From: Ampullaceana balthica
Taxonomy: Eukaryota; Mollusca; Gastropoda; Lymnaeidae
Reading direction: 5' to 3'
Length of the DNA stretch: 64,000 nt
NCBI GenBank assembly: GCA_944989445.1
Contig: CALYLW010000551.1
Span: 871,973 to 935,972, forward strand
Numbering within the stretch: position 1 is the first letter of the stretch; each line of letters opens with the position of its first letter. Position numbers and translations under genes: made by a program. Under the pieces are notes generated by a model. It did not search any database. It was not told the DNA's origin and saw nothing but the letters and a program-made list of their open reading frames with translations. Shown here piece after piece: positions 33,025 to 45,673 of this stretch.

Positions 33025-34520
33025 GCCCCCCCCCTTTTTTTAAGGGCGCCTATGGCGCCCACCTTTTTCAAAAGCCCAACTGACTTGTCCTTGTATGATA
33101 AATACGTAATATTAAACTTTCTTAAATGTACACAAAGTATTTTATAATAGTTTTTAATTTTTTTAAAAAATTTTTTTAATGTAAAAAACCCTAGAAACTT
33201 ATCCTTGTATGATAAATACGAAATATTCCTGAAATGTACACAAAGTATGTATATAATATAGGTTGTGCTGCGGCGCCCACTTTTATTTAGGGCGCCTATG
33301 GCGCCCACTTTTTTCAAAAGCCCAAAAAACATGTCCTTGTATGATAGATACGTAATATTAAACTACCTTAAATGTACATTAAGTAATTTAAGATAGAGGT
33401 TGTAGGGCGCCTACGGCGCCCACTTTTTTTGGGTCAAAAGACCAAGTAACTTATCATTGTATGATAAATACGAAATATTCCTGAAAATTAAATAAAGCAT
33501 TTATATAATAATTTTTACAGTGCTAATCACCACACGATTTTTCAACTAATTTTAGAAAGCAGCGCACCAAATTACTGCACCAAAAAATAACTATTTGAGT
33601 CAATCAGCACTGCTTATAACACAAAATTTTTAAAAAAGCAGCTTGATGTCCCTTAGCGTTAGGCGTTAGCCATAATTGAGGGTAAATATATATTTTACTA
33701 GGTTGTGCTGCGGCTTTTTCAAAAGCCCAAGTAACTTATCTTTGTATGATAAATACGAAATATTCCTAAAATGTACACAAAGTATTTTATGCTGTAGGGT
33801 GCCTACGGCGCCCACTTTTGTGTTGTCAAAAGCTGAAGTAACTTATCCTTGTTTGATAAATACGAAATATTAAACTTCCTGAAATGTACAAAACTTATTT
33901 TTTTATTAACAATCCTCAAATCCTCTTTTTACATCGTTCCATTTTCCAAAATTAAAATATGAGCTCAAATAATGACGTTATATATCTTATTACGGCGAGA
34001 AATTTTAGAAAGCAGCGCACCAAACTACTGCACCAAAAATAACTCTTTTCGAACGTCCGCATGAAATTGTTTAATTAATAATATTGTTGAGGGTGTTTAA
34101 TGTTAATCTGGAAACCAAAATGAATATGATTTTTAAGTATATATTTTTTTTTAAAAAAGCAGAGTGATGTCCCTTAGCGTTAGGCGTCAGCCATAATTGA
34201 GCGTAAATATATAATATATGATGACTAGGTTGTACTGCGGCGCATGCGGCCCCCACTTTATATTAGGGCGCCTACGGCGCCCACCTTTTTCAAAAGCACA
34301 ACTAACTTGTCCTTGTATGATAAATACGTAATATTAAAATTCCTTAAATGTACACAAAGTATTTTATAATAGGGGTTGTAGGGCGCCTACGGCGCCCACT
34401 TTTTTGGGTCAAAAGCCCAAGTAACTTATCCTTGTATGATAAATCCGAAATATTTCTGAAATGTACACAAAGTATTTATATAATTTTTTTTTACAGTGCT
34501 AATCACAAAGCGATTTTTAA
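33025..34520 (-). repeat. Cluster of rearranged Helitron-like fragments, reverse orientation
   Basis: Blocks starting with GGGCGCCTACGGCGCCC or a variant, followed by caaaagcccaa, cttatccttgtatgataaat and acacaaagtatttt, recur at about 33045, 33290, 33400, 33795, 34265 and 34380. Between them are pieces of the aattttagaaagcagcgcac segment and the cagagtgatgtcccttagcg segment. Most copies lack clean ends, so the cluster seems made by repeated insertion and local duplication. Confidence 0.8.
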
Positions 34521-34954
34521 CTAATTTTAGAAAGCAGCGCACCAAATTACTGCACCAAAAAATAACTCTTTGAATCAGTCAGCACTGTTTACAACACAAA
34601 TGCTGACGTCAAAAGTTCGTGCGTTGTTTGGTTAATGTTAATCTGAAAACCAAAATGATTATGAATTCAAGTCCATATTTTCAATTTTAAAAAAAAAGCA
34701 GAGTGATGTCCATTAGCGTTAGGCGTCAGCCATAATTGAGGGTATATATATATATGATAATAATAGGATAGTTTTTGGGTTAAAAAAGTGTTCATTAAAT
34801 AAAAATAAAAAGGAATTTCCCAATAAAGCGCGCCAAAATTTAAAGATGTATTTAACATGTTTTCCTCAAAGCTTCCTCTTTTTCCAACACGATTCCTCAC
34901 TCATACACAAAACAGACGCACGCACACATACGCACACAAACACATAACACCCTC

Positions 34955-35106
34955 AAATAAATGTATGTTCGCTGGTATGTATGAATGCATGTGTGTATGC
35001 ATTATACCATGTATGTATGTATGTATGTATATATGTATGTATGTATGTTTGAATGCAAGTATGTATGTGAGTATGTTTATGTTTTTGTATGTATGTATAA
35101 ATGTAT
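34955..35106. repeat. (GTAT)n/(GTATGT)n microsatellite
   Basis: Imperfect GTAT repeats spanning about 150 bp give Tyr-Val-Cys-Met-type frames on the plus strand and His-Thr-Tyr-Ile frames on the minus strand; none is a gene. Confidence 0.9.
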
Positions 35107-35610
35107 TATTATGATTAAATTCAAACATTAGCTCTTGAGATTATTCATTTTAAAATGACCTAAAATTTGGAAAGTATTGGTTAACAATATTTTTGTACTG
35201 AAAAATATGTTGCACTCGTGGAAAAGCCTGCTGAAGCTGGCTGAACGAAATCCGACAGAAGGGACAACAAAGACATATACGAAATACTGCAATAGAAACG
35301 AACATGTGGCCTTTATTGCCATGAACAGAAAACGATATGGACAGAAATAACAAAGAAATTTATGAAATACTGAAATAGAAACGAACATTTATCTTTTATG
35401 ACCATGAACACAATAGGATATGAAAACCGAGATATCACAGATTTCCTTGTACACCACATTTTTAGTGTAGGAGGCGGACGAAATATTAAACTTCATGAAA
35501 TGTATACAAAGTATTTTAGAATAGGGTTTGTAGGGCGGCTGCGAAATATTCCTGAAATGCACACAAATTATTTTATAATCCTCATAAAACAATGACGTCA
35601 TAATCTGGAA
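35107..35610. other. Spacer with a Helitron-like scrap
   Basis: Mostly unassigned. 35480-35605 carries the aatattaaacttcatgaaatg, acaaagtatttt and caatgacgtcataat pieces of the Helitron-like family. The minus-strand open frames at 35128-35388 have no recognisable domain. Confidence 0.35.
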
Positions 35611-35617
35611 TAAAAAA

Positions 35618-37625
35618 ACAACCCGTAAAAAACCAAGTTTTTGACTATAAATCCTTTACGTATGAGACGTAACTAAAAGAATGTTCATTATAACACGCAG
35701 CGCAAGACCATCCAAAAATACAAAATTGCAGTTGTGTCGTAAAACGTGTTTAATATAATGCGCACCGATCAGGAATAGGTTTATAAAAAGTGTTGTCAGT
35801 AAAATACGCACCTTATTGCGCGACAGAAAGGTTGTTCAATATAATACGCACCGCGACGCTCTATCTCAAAAAATAGCATGATACATAGGAATAAATAAAA
35901 TAATCTAAAAAATCAATAATTTAATTACGGTACATGCGATCGATCTGAAATTTTGATACATTGTTTTTATCATCGGTACGAAAACTGCCTGCAAAATTTC
36001 AGCTCGCCATCTTGCGAGCAAGTGGGTTAAAAATCGATCAAAAGTTTTGGCGACAAGCAAGCAAGCAAGGTCGGCCGCAGACACCACGAGTTAATATAAA
36101 GGATTTAATAAGAAAAACCCGTAAAAAACCAAGCTTTTGACTATAAATCCTTTATGTACGAGAAGTAATTAAAAGAATGTTCATTATAATACGCAGCGCC
36201 AGACCATCCAGAAATACAAAATTGCAGTTGTGTCGTAAAACGTGTTTAATATAATGCTCACCGATCAGGAATATGTTTATAAAAAGAGCTGTCAATAAAA
36301 TACGCACCTTATTGCGCGACAGAAAGGTTGTTCAATATAATACGCACCGCGACGCTCTATCTCAAAAAATAGCATGATACATAGGAATAAATAAAATAAT
36401 CTAAAAAATCAATAATTTAATTACGGTACATGCGATCGATCTGAAATTTTGATACATTGTTTTTATCATCGGTACGAAACTGCCTGCAAAATTTCAGCTC
36501 GCTATCTTGCGAGCAAGTGGGTTAAAAATCGATCAAAAGTTTTGGCGACAAGGTCGGTCGGTCGGACGGTCGGTCGGTCGGTCGGTCGGTCGGCCGCAGA
36601 CACCACGAGTTAATATAAAGGATTTAAAAACAACCCGTAAAAAAACAAGTTTTTGACTATAAATCCTTTACGTATGAGACGTAACTAAAAGAATGTGCAT
36701 TATAACACGCAGCGCAAGACCATCCAAAAATATAAAATTGCAGTTGTGTCGTAAAACGTGTTTAATATAATGCGCACCGATCAGGAATAGGTTTATAAAA
36801 AGTGTTGTCAGTAAAATACGCACCTTATTGCGCGACAGAAAGGTTGTTCAATATAATACGCACCGCGACGCTCTATCTCAAAAAATAGCATGATACATAG
36901 GAATAAATAAAATAATCTAAAAAATCAATAATTTAATTACGGTACATGCGATCGATCTGAAATTTTGATACATTGTTTTTATCATCGGTACAAAAGTGCC
37001 TGCAAAATTTCAGCTCGCTATCTTGCGAGCAAGTGGGTTAAAAATCGATCAAAAGTTTTGGCGACAAGCAAGCAAGCAAGGTCGGTCGGTCGGCCGCAGA
37101 CACCACGAGTTAATATAAAGGATTTAAAAAAACAACCCGTAAAAAACCAAGTTTTTGACTATAAATCCTTTACGTATGAGACGTAACTAAAAGAATGTTC
37201 ATTATAACACGCAGTTCAAGACCATCCAAAAATACAAAATTGCAGTTGTGTCGTAAAACGTGTTAAATATAATGCGCACCGATCAGGAATAGGTTTATAA
37301 AAAGTGTTGTCAGTAAAATACGCACCTTATTGCGCGACAGAAAGGTTGTTCAATATAATACGCACCGCGACGCTCTATCTCAAAAAATAGCATGATACAT
37401 AGGAATAAATAAAATAATCTAAAAAATCAATAATTTAATTACGGTACATGCGATCGATCTGAAATTTTGATACATTGTTTTTATCATCGGTACAAAAGTG
37501 CCTGCAAAATTTCAGCTCGCTATCTTGCGAGCAAGTGGGTTAAAAATCGATCAAAAGTTTTGGCGACAAGCAAGCAAGCAAGGTCGGTCGGCCGCAGACA
37601 CCACGAGTTAATATAAAGGATTTAA
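35618..37625 (+). repeat. R490 cluster A: four tandem copies
   Basis: Copies start at about 35621, 36117, 36633 and 37135 with acccgtaaaaaaccaagttt. Each continues through the gactataaatccttta, gttgtgtcgtaaaac, aataatttaattacgg and gatcgatctgaaattttgat segments to a hairpin (gctcgctatcttgcgagc), a variable GCAA/GTCG microsatellite, gccgcagacaccacgagtta and ataaaggattt. The inverted AAATCCTTTA/TAAAGGATTT pair brackets each unit. Flanking sequence (aaaatgattatga, then caattttt) suggests insertion into a Helitron-like copy. Confidence 0.92.
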
Positions 37626-38793
37626 AAATCAAAATGATTATGACTTTAAAGTCTATTTTTTCAATTTTTCACAAAAAAAAAGGAGAGTGATTTCCCTTTG
37701 GGGAGAAAAACGCCTACGAACGGCGATTATGTATTAGATTTGATAATTATTTAATAACGCTTTTTTTCATAACAATTTTATCGTTGTTCACTTAGCTTTC
37801 CTTTGAACGTTTGTGGCGTAATGAGGTTTAAATGTTAAATAATCACAATGGTCAAGAGACGGTACAGCGGCTTCATACTAAAATTGTAATCTCAATGAGA
37901 CATCTGTTCACAAACCTTAAACTTGTACAGTTATTAAATGCTTACGTGCAACTTTCTGAAGTTACGACTCTTTCAGTCTCACAAATGATTTAATTCCAAT
38001 TATCATAAATTATATTATTAAGAAAACATAAGTATAAGGCTATTACAACTAAAATTTTTGGCCTAGCATTTATATAGTATAGTATAGAGCAGTCATTCTC
38101 AACCTGTGGTCGGCGGAGATATGCCTGGTGGTCCAACTTTTACTTTGTTTTAAATTAAAAACACGAAAATGTATACATGTTGTCACATTTTGAATAAATT
38201 GATTAATTTTAATCACTCGATTGTGAGCGCATAGCGCCGAAAAGACTATGCTTTGAGTCTATGTTTACTTATCATAATTTCTGCTCGGAGAAAGCAATGG
38301 AATACTTTCTGCGCTAAAATATTCACTTGGTCCTGCATACGACTGGCAACCAAATTCAATTAAAAGCCTTTGAGAGCATCATTTTTAGTGGCTATACGAG
38401 TTGCACAGGCCAAAAAGTCTGGTTATTTAAGGGGGAAAGTGTTTAACAGACTATTTGAATTACGTGATGCTGTGAGAGAGTTTCTTTAGAGAAAAAAATC
38501 AAAGCTTGTTGATAACAAAAATGGACATGCAACAATTGCAAAGTTTTATTGACTTCGTTGGTAATTTCCATTCTTTAATCAAATTCACTTCAACTAACCA
38601 TGGGAGTGTTTTAATTTTTTGGACATGCAAATTAAATTGAAAGAAAACAAAATATCCACATCAATTTTTTTTTAAATCTTCATAAAGCCATAATTTAATT
38701 ATGTATATCTTGTAAGAACTCTATCCCATTTTCGCAACTATTGAGACTTAAAAGACTCTGAGGTGATGAGGCAGATTTTTGGAAATAAAAACA

Positions 38794-40206
38794 ACCCGTA
38801 AAAAACCAAGTTTTTCACTATAAATCCTTTATGTACGAGACGTAACTAAAAGAATGTTCATTATAATACGCAGTGCCAGACCATCCAGAAATACAAAATT
38901 GCAGTTGTGTCGTAAAACATGTTTAATATAATGCGCACCGATCAGGAATATGTTTATAAAAAGAACTGTCAATAAAATACGCACCTTATTGCGCGACAGA
39001 AAGGTTGTTCAATATAATACGCACCGCGACGCTCTATCTAAAAAAAATAGCATGATACATAGGAATAAAAAAAAATCTAAAAAATCAATAATTTAATTAC
39101 GGTCCATGCGATCGATCTGAAATTTTGATACATTGTTTTTATTATCGGTACAAAACTGCCTGCAAAATTTCAGCTCGCTAGCTTACGAGCAAGTGGGTTA
39201 ATAAGAAAACCCCGTAAAAAACCAAGTTTTTTACTATAAATCCTTTATGTACGAGAAGTAATTAAAAGAATGTTCATTATAATACGCAGCGCCAGACCAT
39301 CCAGAAATACAAAATTGCAGTTGTGTCGTAAAACATGTTTAATATAATGCGCACCGATCAGGAATATGTTTATAAAAAGAACTGTCAATAAAATACGCAC
39401 CTTATTGCGCGACAGAAAGGTTGTTCAATATAATACACACCGCGGCGCTCTATCTCAAAAAATAGCATGATACATACGAATAAATAAAATAATCTAAAAA
39501 ATCAATAATTTAATTACGGAACATGCGATCGATCTGAAATTTTAATACATTGTTTTTATTATCGGTACGAAACTGCCTGCAAAATTTCAGCTCGCTAGCT
39601 TACGAGCAAGTGGGTTAATAAGAAAACCCCGTAAAAAACCAAGTTTTTTACTATAAATCCTTTATGTACGAGAAGTAATTAAAAGAATGTTCATTATAAT
39701 ACGCAGCGCCAGACCATCCAGAAATACAAAATTGCAGTTGTGTCGTAAAACATGTTTAATATAATGCGCACCGATCAGGAATATGTTTATAAAAAGAACT
39801 GTCAATAAAATACGCACCTTATTGCGCGACAGAAAGGTTGTTCAATATAATACGCACCGCGGCGCTCTATCTCAAAAAAATAGCATGATACATACGAATA
39901 AATAAAATAATCTAAAAAATCAATAATTTAATTACGGAACATGCGATCGATCTGAAATTTTGATAAATTGTTTTTATTATCGGTACGAAACTGCCTGCAA
40001 AATTTCAGCTCGCTAGCTTACGAGCAAGTGGGTTAAAAATCGCTCAAAAGTTTTGGCGACAAGGGCGGTCGGTCGGTCGGTCGGTCGGTCGGCCGCAGAC
40101 ACCACGAGTTAATATAAAGGATTTAAAAATCGATCAAAAGTTTTGGCGACAAGCAAGGGCGGTCGGTCGGTCGGCCGCAGACACCACGAGTTAATACAAA
40201 GGATTT
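38794..40206 (+). repeat. R490 cluster B: three tandem copies plus a tail fragment
   Basis: Copies start near 38794, 39211 and 39627. The first two stop just after gagcaagtgggttaa and join directly to the next copy, so they lack the microsatellite and 3' tail (about 415 bp each). Only the third has a full tail to about 40126. A separate tail fragment, aaaatcgatcaaaagttttg to caaaggattt, follows at 40127-40206. Confidence 0.9.
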
Positions 40207-40237
40207 AAAAAGTAATGAAATGCATTTTTTTCGAAGG

Positions 40238-40384
40238 AATATGACTAAAAATGTTGGGCGGGTGTTTGGTATAAAAATTAATGGTTTATAATTTAGAAGT
40301 CAAAAGAGAGATCTATAAGTGAGAGAATGAGTGAACTGCATATGTAAAACCTCATAAGAGCCCGCCCACGTTCTTAGTCATATT
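40238..40384. mobile_element. 147-bp palindromic MITE
   Basis: The left end AATATGACTAAAAATGTTGG, continuing with GCGGG, is the inverse of the right end CCCGCCCACGTTCTTAGTCA, continuing with TATT, apart from a few differences. It codes for nothing. The superfamily is unknown. Confidence 0.75.
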
Positions 40385-40752
40385 AAATCAAAGTACTTGA
40401 ACTTATAAGTTTTAATTTTTTTTTCTTTTTAGTCCACTTATAAAAACAAGGTTTTTAAAAATCTTTTCTGTACCTCTTTCTATTTTATTTTAAGTCTAAG
40501 TGTAAAATCATAGAATATATCGAAGATGTTATTTATTTATTATTTAATTTAATTTTTTGACAATATTTTTCGAAATTATGCTTTAACGCTTTTTCAAATT
40601 TAAATGAGTTTCGAGAGGATTATTGATTATTGAAGTATTGATTTTGTTCAATATAATACAGATTATTTATTATTGAAGTATTGATTATGATCAATATAAT
40701 ACGTATCGTGGGACAAAGATTTACAGACTGCACGTGACTGAACTCCCCTTGC

Positions 40753-42235
40753 TGTTAATCTTATCTTATCTTATCTGTTTACAGACGCTCCTTCTATACA
40801 GAAGATTATTGCGTCCTACGCTTATCTATGGTTTGTGTTTAGTCCTGCATTTTTATTAGAGATTTAAATGTTGATAAAGTGTTGGTTTTCCTGGATTCTT
40901 CAGGCAACCCATTCCACGCCCGAATTCCGGACGGGAAGAAGGAAAACTTGTATGTGTTTGTTCTTGCATACGGAATAAGAAAGGTGTTTTTATCCTTATG
41001 TCTATCTGAGGGTTGTATTAAGTTATCTTTGTGTTGTATTTCTAAATTAGAATTAATTGCTTTGTGTATGATTACTACTTTGCTCTTGGTTCTTCTATCC
41101 TCTAGTGTTTCAAGGTTTAATGATTTAACTAATGGTGTTATTCTTGTCAGTTTCGAATATTCTCCAGTAATGAATCTGGCAGCTCTTTTTTGAATTTGTT
41201 CTAGTTTATCAATGTTTTCTTTGGTGGATGGGTCCCATACAGAAGATGCATATTCTAGTACAGGTCTCACCAAAGTGAGGTAGCATTTTAGTTTTATATC
41301 TCTATTACATTTGTTAAAGTTTCTTTTTATAAAGCCTAAGGTTTTGTTTGATTTTTTAATAACTTCATTGACATGGGGATTCCATGATAGTTTCTCATTT
41401 ATTAAGACTCCTAGGTATTTTGCAACTTTAGTTTGGGTCAGTTATTTTCCATGAATGTAAATATTTTGAATTTATTTGTTTCTTTTTCTTTGTTACTCTT
41501 AACAGCTGACACTTTTCTGGGTGGAAAGACATACTCCAGTTAGTTTCCCATTTTATCAATTCATCTAAGTCTTTTTGTAAAATTTTGCTATCTTGTTCTG
41601 ATTTAATTGTTCTATAGATTATACAATCATCAGCAAATAACCTAACTTTTGTACCTGTTGAGATGTTGTTGGGTAAATCATTTATATAAATTAAAAAGAG
41701 TAAGGGACCTAGCACAGTTCCTTGTGGAACTCCTGAGTTAACCTTTATTGGTGCAGATTTAGATCCATTAATTATCACAGTTTGCTCCCTACCCAAAAGG
41801 AAGTCTTGGATCCAGTGATGTAAGGGAACATGAGATTCCAAAGTAGATAAGTTTTTTAAGTAAGCTAAAGGTGGTGAACTTTATCAAATGCTTTTGAGAA
41901 GTCTAGTAATATTGTGTCTATTTGATCATTATTGTCTAAGCGTTTTGAAAGTTCATCTATTAAACCTATTAATTGTGTTTCACATGATCTGTTTTTTCTA
42001 AAGCCGTGTTGATGTGGGCATAGGGCATTATATTTGTCAAGGTGGTTAACTATTCTACTATATATTATGTGTTCTAGTAATTTACAGGTGATGCTAGTTA
42101 GTGATACATGCCTGTAATTACCAGGGTCTGATTTATTCCCTTTCTTAAAGAGTGGAGTTACGTTAGCTAATTTCCAATTCTGGGGCACTTTACCCTGGTT
42201 TAGAGAGGCTTGAAAAAGAACTACAAGGATTTGTT
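40753..42235 (-). pseudogene. CR1/Jockey-like LINE, 5'-truncated reverse transcriptase
   Basis: The minus strand reads, from about 42230 down, ASLNQGKVPQNWKLANVTPL, then GNYRHVSLTSITCKLLEHII, LLDFSKAFDKV (motif A), a GVPQGTVLGPLLFLIYINDL block, RLFADDCIIY (motif C, FADD), and the thumb and C-terminal region with YASSVWDPSTKENIDKLEQI. The stop is at 40839. At least two frameshifts (near 41850 and 41430) break it. The 3' tail reaches (GATAA)n at about 40755-40775, fitting the simple-repeat tails of CR1-like elements. The endonuclease part is missing. It is inserted inside the hAT at 38090-43955. Confidence 0.88.
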
Positions 42236-43030
42236 AAACACGGGGATGTGGTCATCGTTGGCTGGGGTGAACTCCGGTGGCACGTGAATGTCAACAATAG
42301 CAGACGGATATAGATGCTGTTTAGAGATAACTAAAAATGCATTAATTTAATTACGGTACATCCGATCCATCTGAAATTTTGATACAATGCATTGTCATAC
42401 AAGATTTATCTGTGGTAAAATTTAGAGATCTGCAGGACCATAGAAAGCTGTTTTATTTTACGTTGAAAACAAATTGCAATTTCGCAACAAACAGGAACGA
42501 AAGCAATGTAAAATTTTGCAACAGACAAACAAGAACAAAAGCAAGGTAATTAAAACGTGGTGAAAACGATTTGGTACATTGGCCCCATATGGAATTAACA
42601 AAATTCATAATTTTACCTAACTTCAGAATCTTTTTCCCATTCTGGTTTTTACTGTAACGTTAGATACTTCATCCTTTTTCCTATATCCTGTGTCCTTGTT
42701 TGTTTTTGTTTTTCCTTTCTTTTTTATTTTTCATAAATATTTTATGATATCATATGTTTAAAGAATTTAAATATTACTTATGTAAATACGTATTTTATGT
42801 TATTGTACTGTTGAAGGCATTAGCTGAGACGTCTACTGTTGTGTTAGTTTTAAAATAAAGTTCACATTTATTGTTTTCAATGTACAATTTGTTTGTGTGT
42901 TTTGTATTTTATTTGATCACTTGAAAGATAGCTAATGAGTTGCTGTTCTGGCTTATGTGGTTGACATTTTTTAAAGAAATTAATAAACTTAATTTATCTC
43001 TGCTAGGAAAACTGAAACATTATATTACTT
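42236..43030. other. Interior of the hAT relic without clear coding
   Basis: 42330-42400 carries a scrap of the R490 interior (aatttaattacggtacatcc). The remainder is AT-rich and unassigned. Confidence 0.4.
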
Positions 43031-43640
43031 TCAGGGACAAACTGTCTTCTTTTACGAAAAAGCTTGATCTTTCTTAAACAAGATTATTTCAGGGTAACTT
43101 TGACATGTTTGATCAATTGCACAAATTTACCGATAAACTAGAAAATGCTAAAATCAAATTTAAAAAAAACACCTATCTGTTGATGAATTTGATTTCTGAC
43201 TATATTCAATCACTGCAGGATCAATATAACTTCTACATTGGTGATTTGAACATTCAGAGTTTTTTTATGTTTCCATTCCTTTTATTGCACACATTGACTC
43301 ATTAAATTTCCTACCATCGAAATTAAACCAATTCACTGAACTGACCAGCGATATTATTTTGAATATGTTGCATCGGACATTGAACGTGAGGAAATTTTGT
43401 AGTACTCAGAAATGTCTCAGCAAGCGTAAAAAATACTTTTACCTTTTGCAACATAATATCTTTGTGAATGTGTATTATTTGCATTGGTTATAATCAAGAC
43501 AAAACATCGTTTCCAAGTTGAAGTTTAAGATGAAGTACGATGGAATATTTCAAGTATTACACTTCGATTGGATGTATTTTGATCAAATATGCAAGCTCAA
43601 TGCTAGCACTAAATGAACTAATATAGCAGTCTTACTAATA
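43030..43640 (+). pseudogene. ZBED5-like hAT transposase, C-terminal remnant
   Basis: Broken frames in the order FRDKLSSFTKKLDLS, FDMFDQLHKFTDKLENAKIK, LISDYIQSLQDQYNFYIGDL, then NFLPSKLNQFTELTSDIILN and ML(H)-type helices. This matches the segment of ZBED5/FAM200-type transposases before the hAT dimerisation region. Several stops are present. It belongs to the element bounded by 38090 and 43955. Confidence 0.6.
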
Positions 43641-44434
43641 CTAACTATTGGTTTTCTTTATAGTAAGCAATGCGAATTGAATAAGACTATAAGTATAACA
43701 CTAGCATAAGTGAAATTTTTTCATTACAAAGGTAATCCATTACTATCTGTTTCCATTCAATATTTTATGGGAGCTCACATATCGTAGCATATTAGTATAG
43801 ATTTACTTACTAACCTAATATGTATACTGGTAAATATACAGTATAATTATATATAAATTTCCAGCACGGCAATAGCACAATTTTCAGTAATGGTCCGTGG
43901 CTTAGACATACATTTTTCAAGTGGTCCTTGAACCACAAAAGGTTGAGAACCACTAGTATAGAGCGTGGCAAAACGGCGGCTCAAGAACGACATATGGCTC
44001 TCCTGAGTTCGCTTTGCGTGTCGCAGAACATTTATGAAAAATATGTTACAAGGATTACTGGGAAATTTCGCAACTACTTTTAATGACTCATTGTGACTAT
44101 GCAGCCCACCCCTTCTATAGACTAAACCAGTGGTTCCCAAATTGGTCCCTATGGACCCCTAGGGGTCCCCAGTTAAATTCGGGGGTCTGTGGGAAATTAA
44201 AAATTTTTTGGGGGTCCCTGAACAACTTGGAAATTTAAGTAAATAAATAAAATGAACAAAAAAACTTTTTTTTAAAAGATGAGGCCCAGCTGCAGTAAGG
44301 AATGTAGAATCTCGCATGAAAAAGCAGAAAATTATCTTTTAGCTACAAACTAAGTAGTCACATAGGGGGACTCAGAACTCTAAGTTTTATTGATTAAAGA
44401 TTATTGTTTATATTTTTAAACTTCACCTTTTTCA

Positions 44435-44505
44435 TCAGGCTCGTGTGGTCTTGAGGTAGAAAGTCGCCCTGCTGTGTCACGCGATCGATTCCGGGCGTGG
44501 GCACA
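44435..44505 (+). other. tRNA-like sequence, possible SINE head
   Basis: A TGGTCTTGAGGT segment resembles box A and CGATCGATTCCGG resembles box B of RNA polymerase III promoters, about 35 bp apart, within a 70-bp GC-richer island. The cloverleaf stems are weak and no anticodon can be assigned with confidence. It could be the head of a tRNA-derived SINE or a pseudo-tRNA. Confidence 0.35.
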
Positions 44506-45673
44506 AATTTTTTTTAAATTGTATTTTTACACTCAATATTAGGATACCGGCAAACAGTTATTTCTTCATATTCCCTTTTTTCATGAATAATCTTTGGCTG
44601 GGAAGGCCGATCCCGTATTACAGACAAAGTATGTTAAAGGAACCGATGAACTATTTAGTTACAAGTTACAGTTTTATATTAGCTGCTAGCAATAATTTTA
44701 TTTAAAGGGACGCTGGCTTGAATTGCAGCCAGGGGCCCCGTGCAGTCTTAATCCGCCCCTGGTGAGATATAAAATTTGATCAACTAACTCAAAAGTTCTG
44801 TCTTCTGTGTAATACAACTATGTCAAATGATGCAATGAAACCTTACAAGGTTATGGAATATATAATAAAAATCCATAGTGACAAAATATATAGGGATTTA
44901 ACGTCTTTTTCAAACTGTCAAAAAATATATTCGAAAACACCAGTACTGCAACAACTCATAGGGACAACATCTAAGCGAGATTACCGACAGCCAGCTTCTT
45001 ATAACATTAATGTATTTCTTTATTGATTGCTTAGTCCTCAAAGACGTACAAAATTGGTGAAGAACAACCCAGCTTTCAACTTTATAGAAATAATTCCACT
45101 GAGTAACAATAAAGTACAAAGAAGGATTGACAAAATGGCTCTATTCGTAGAGAATTATGTATTTGAATACGTACAAACATCTAAATTCTCCATACAGTCC
45201 ACTTTACTATGAAAAGAAGCTTTACTTTTAGCTAAGGAAGATTTGTAAAAGATAAACATTTTTGCCAATAATTTTTATTTGCTAAATTTATTGATACAGA
45301 TAGGAAAGGTGAAACGTTATTTACTGAATTAAAAAGATAATTCGATGTAAAAGCTTTACCCCAGGCCCCAGACCAATATCATGCATGTTCCTAACGGCGT
45401 TTCTCCGGCATTGGTAGGAAGATAGCAGGTCATACTTAAGACAAGCTGTACAGAATGTATATTCAGTTCATTGTGTCATTTATAATTATTTAGTCAAAAA
45501 ATATCATAGTGAACGTTTGCATGGATCACAAGAGTATGTCATTACAGTAGCTAGTAAAATAAAAAGAAATGCTCTCACTCTCAATGAGAGACTAGTAGCT
45601 AAACTTTGTTTGGAAAATTACGAAGACTTTGATCGTTTACTAATTTACACAGAAGTACGTTTATTATTTAAAA

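Larger units (their letters stand above)
38090..43955 (+). mobile_element. hAT transposon (ZBED5-like) with 8-bp target duplication and nested insertions
   Basis: The left end CAGTCATTCTCAACC (from 38090) and right end GGTTGAGAACCACTA (to 43955) are inverted repeats. Both are flanked by GTATAGAG at 38082-38089 and 43956-43963. Decayed plus-strand transposase lies near both ends: GGKVFNRLFELRDAVREFL at about 38430-38490, and segments such as FDMFDQLHKFTDKLENAKIK from about 43100. The 5.9 kb includes an R490 cluster (38794-40206), a palindromic MITE (40238-40384) and a LINE (40753-42235), which account for most of its extra length. Confidence 0.88.

Noticed and set aside
34667..35388. Minus-strand frames rich in Phe and Leu near 35 kb
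   Set aside because: AT-rich and microsatellite-derived; no splice context or family resemblance.
42236..42320. Endonuclease fragment of a LINE (HGDVVIVG-like stretch)
   Set aside because: Too short and without the D-x-N context needed to call an APE endonuclease.
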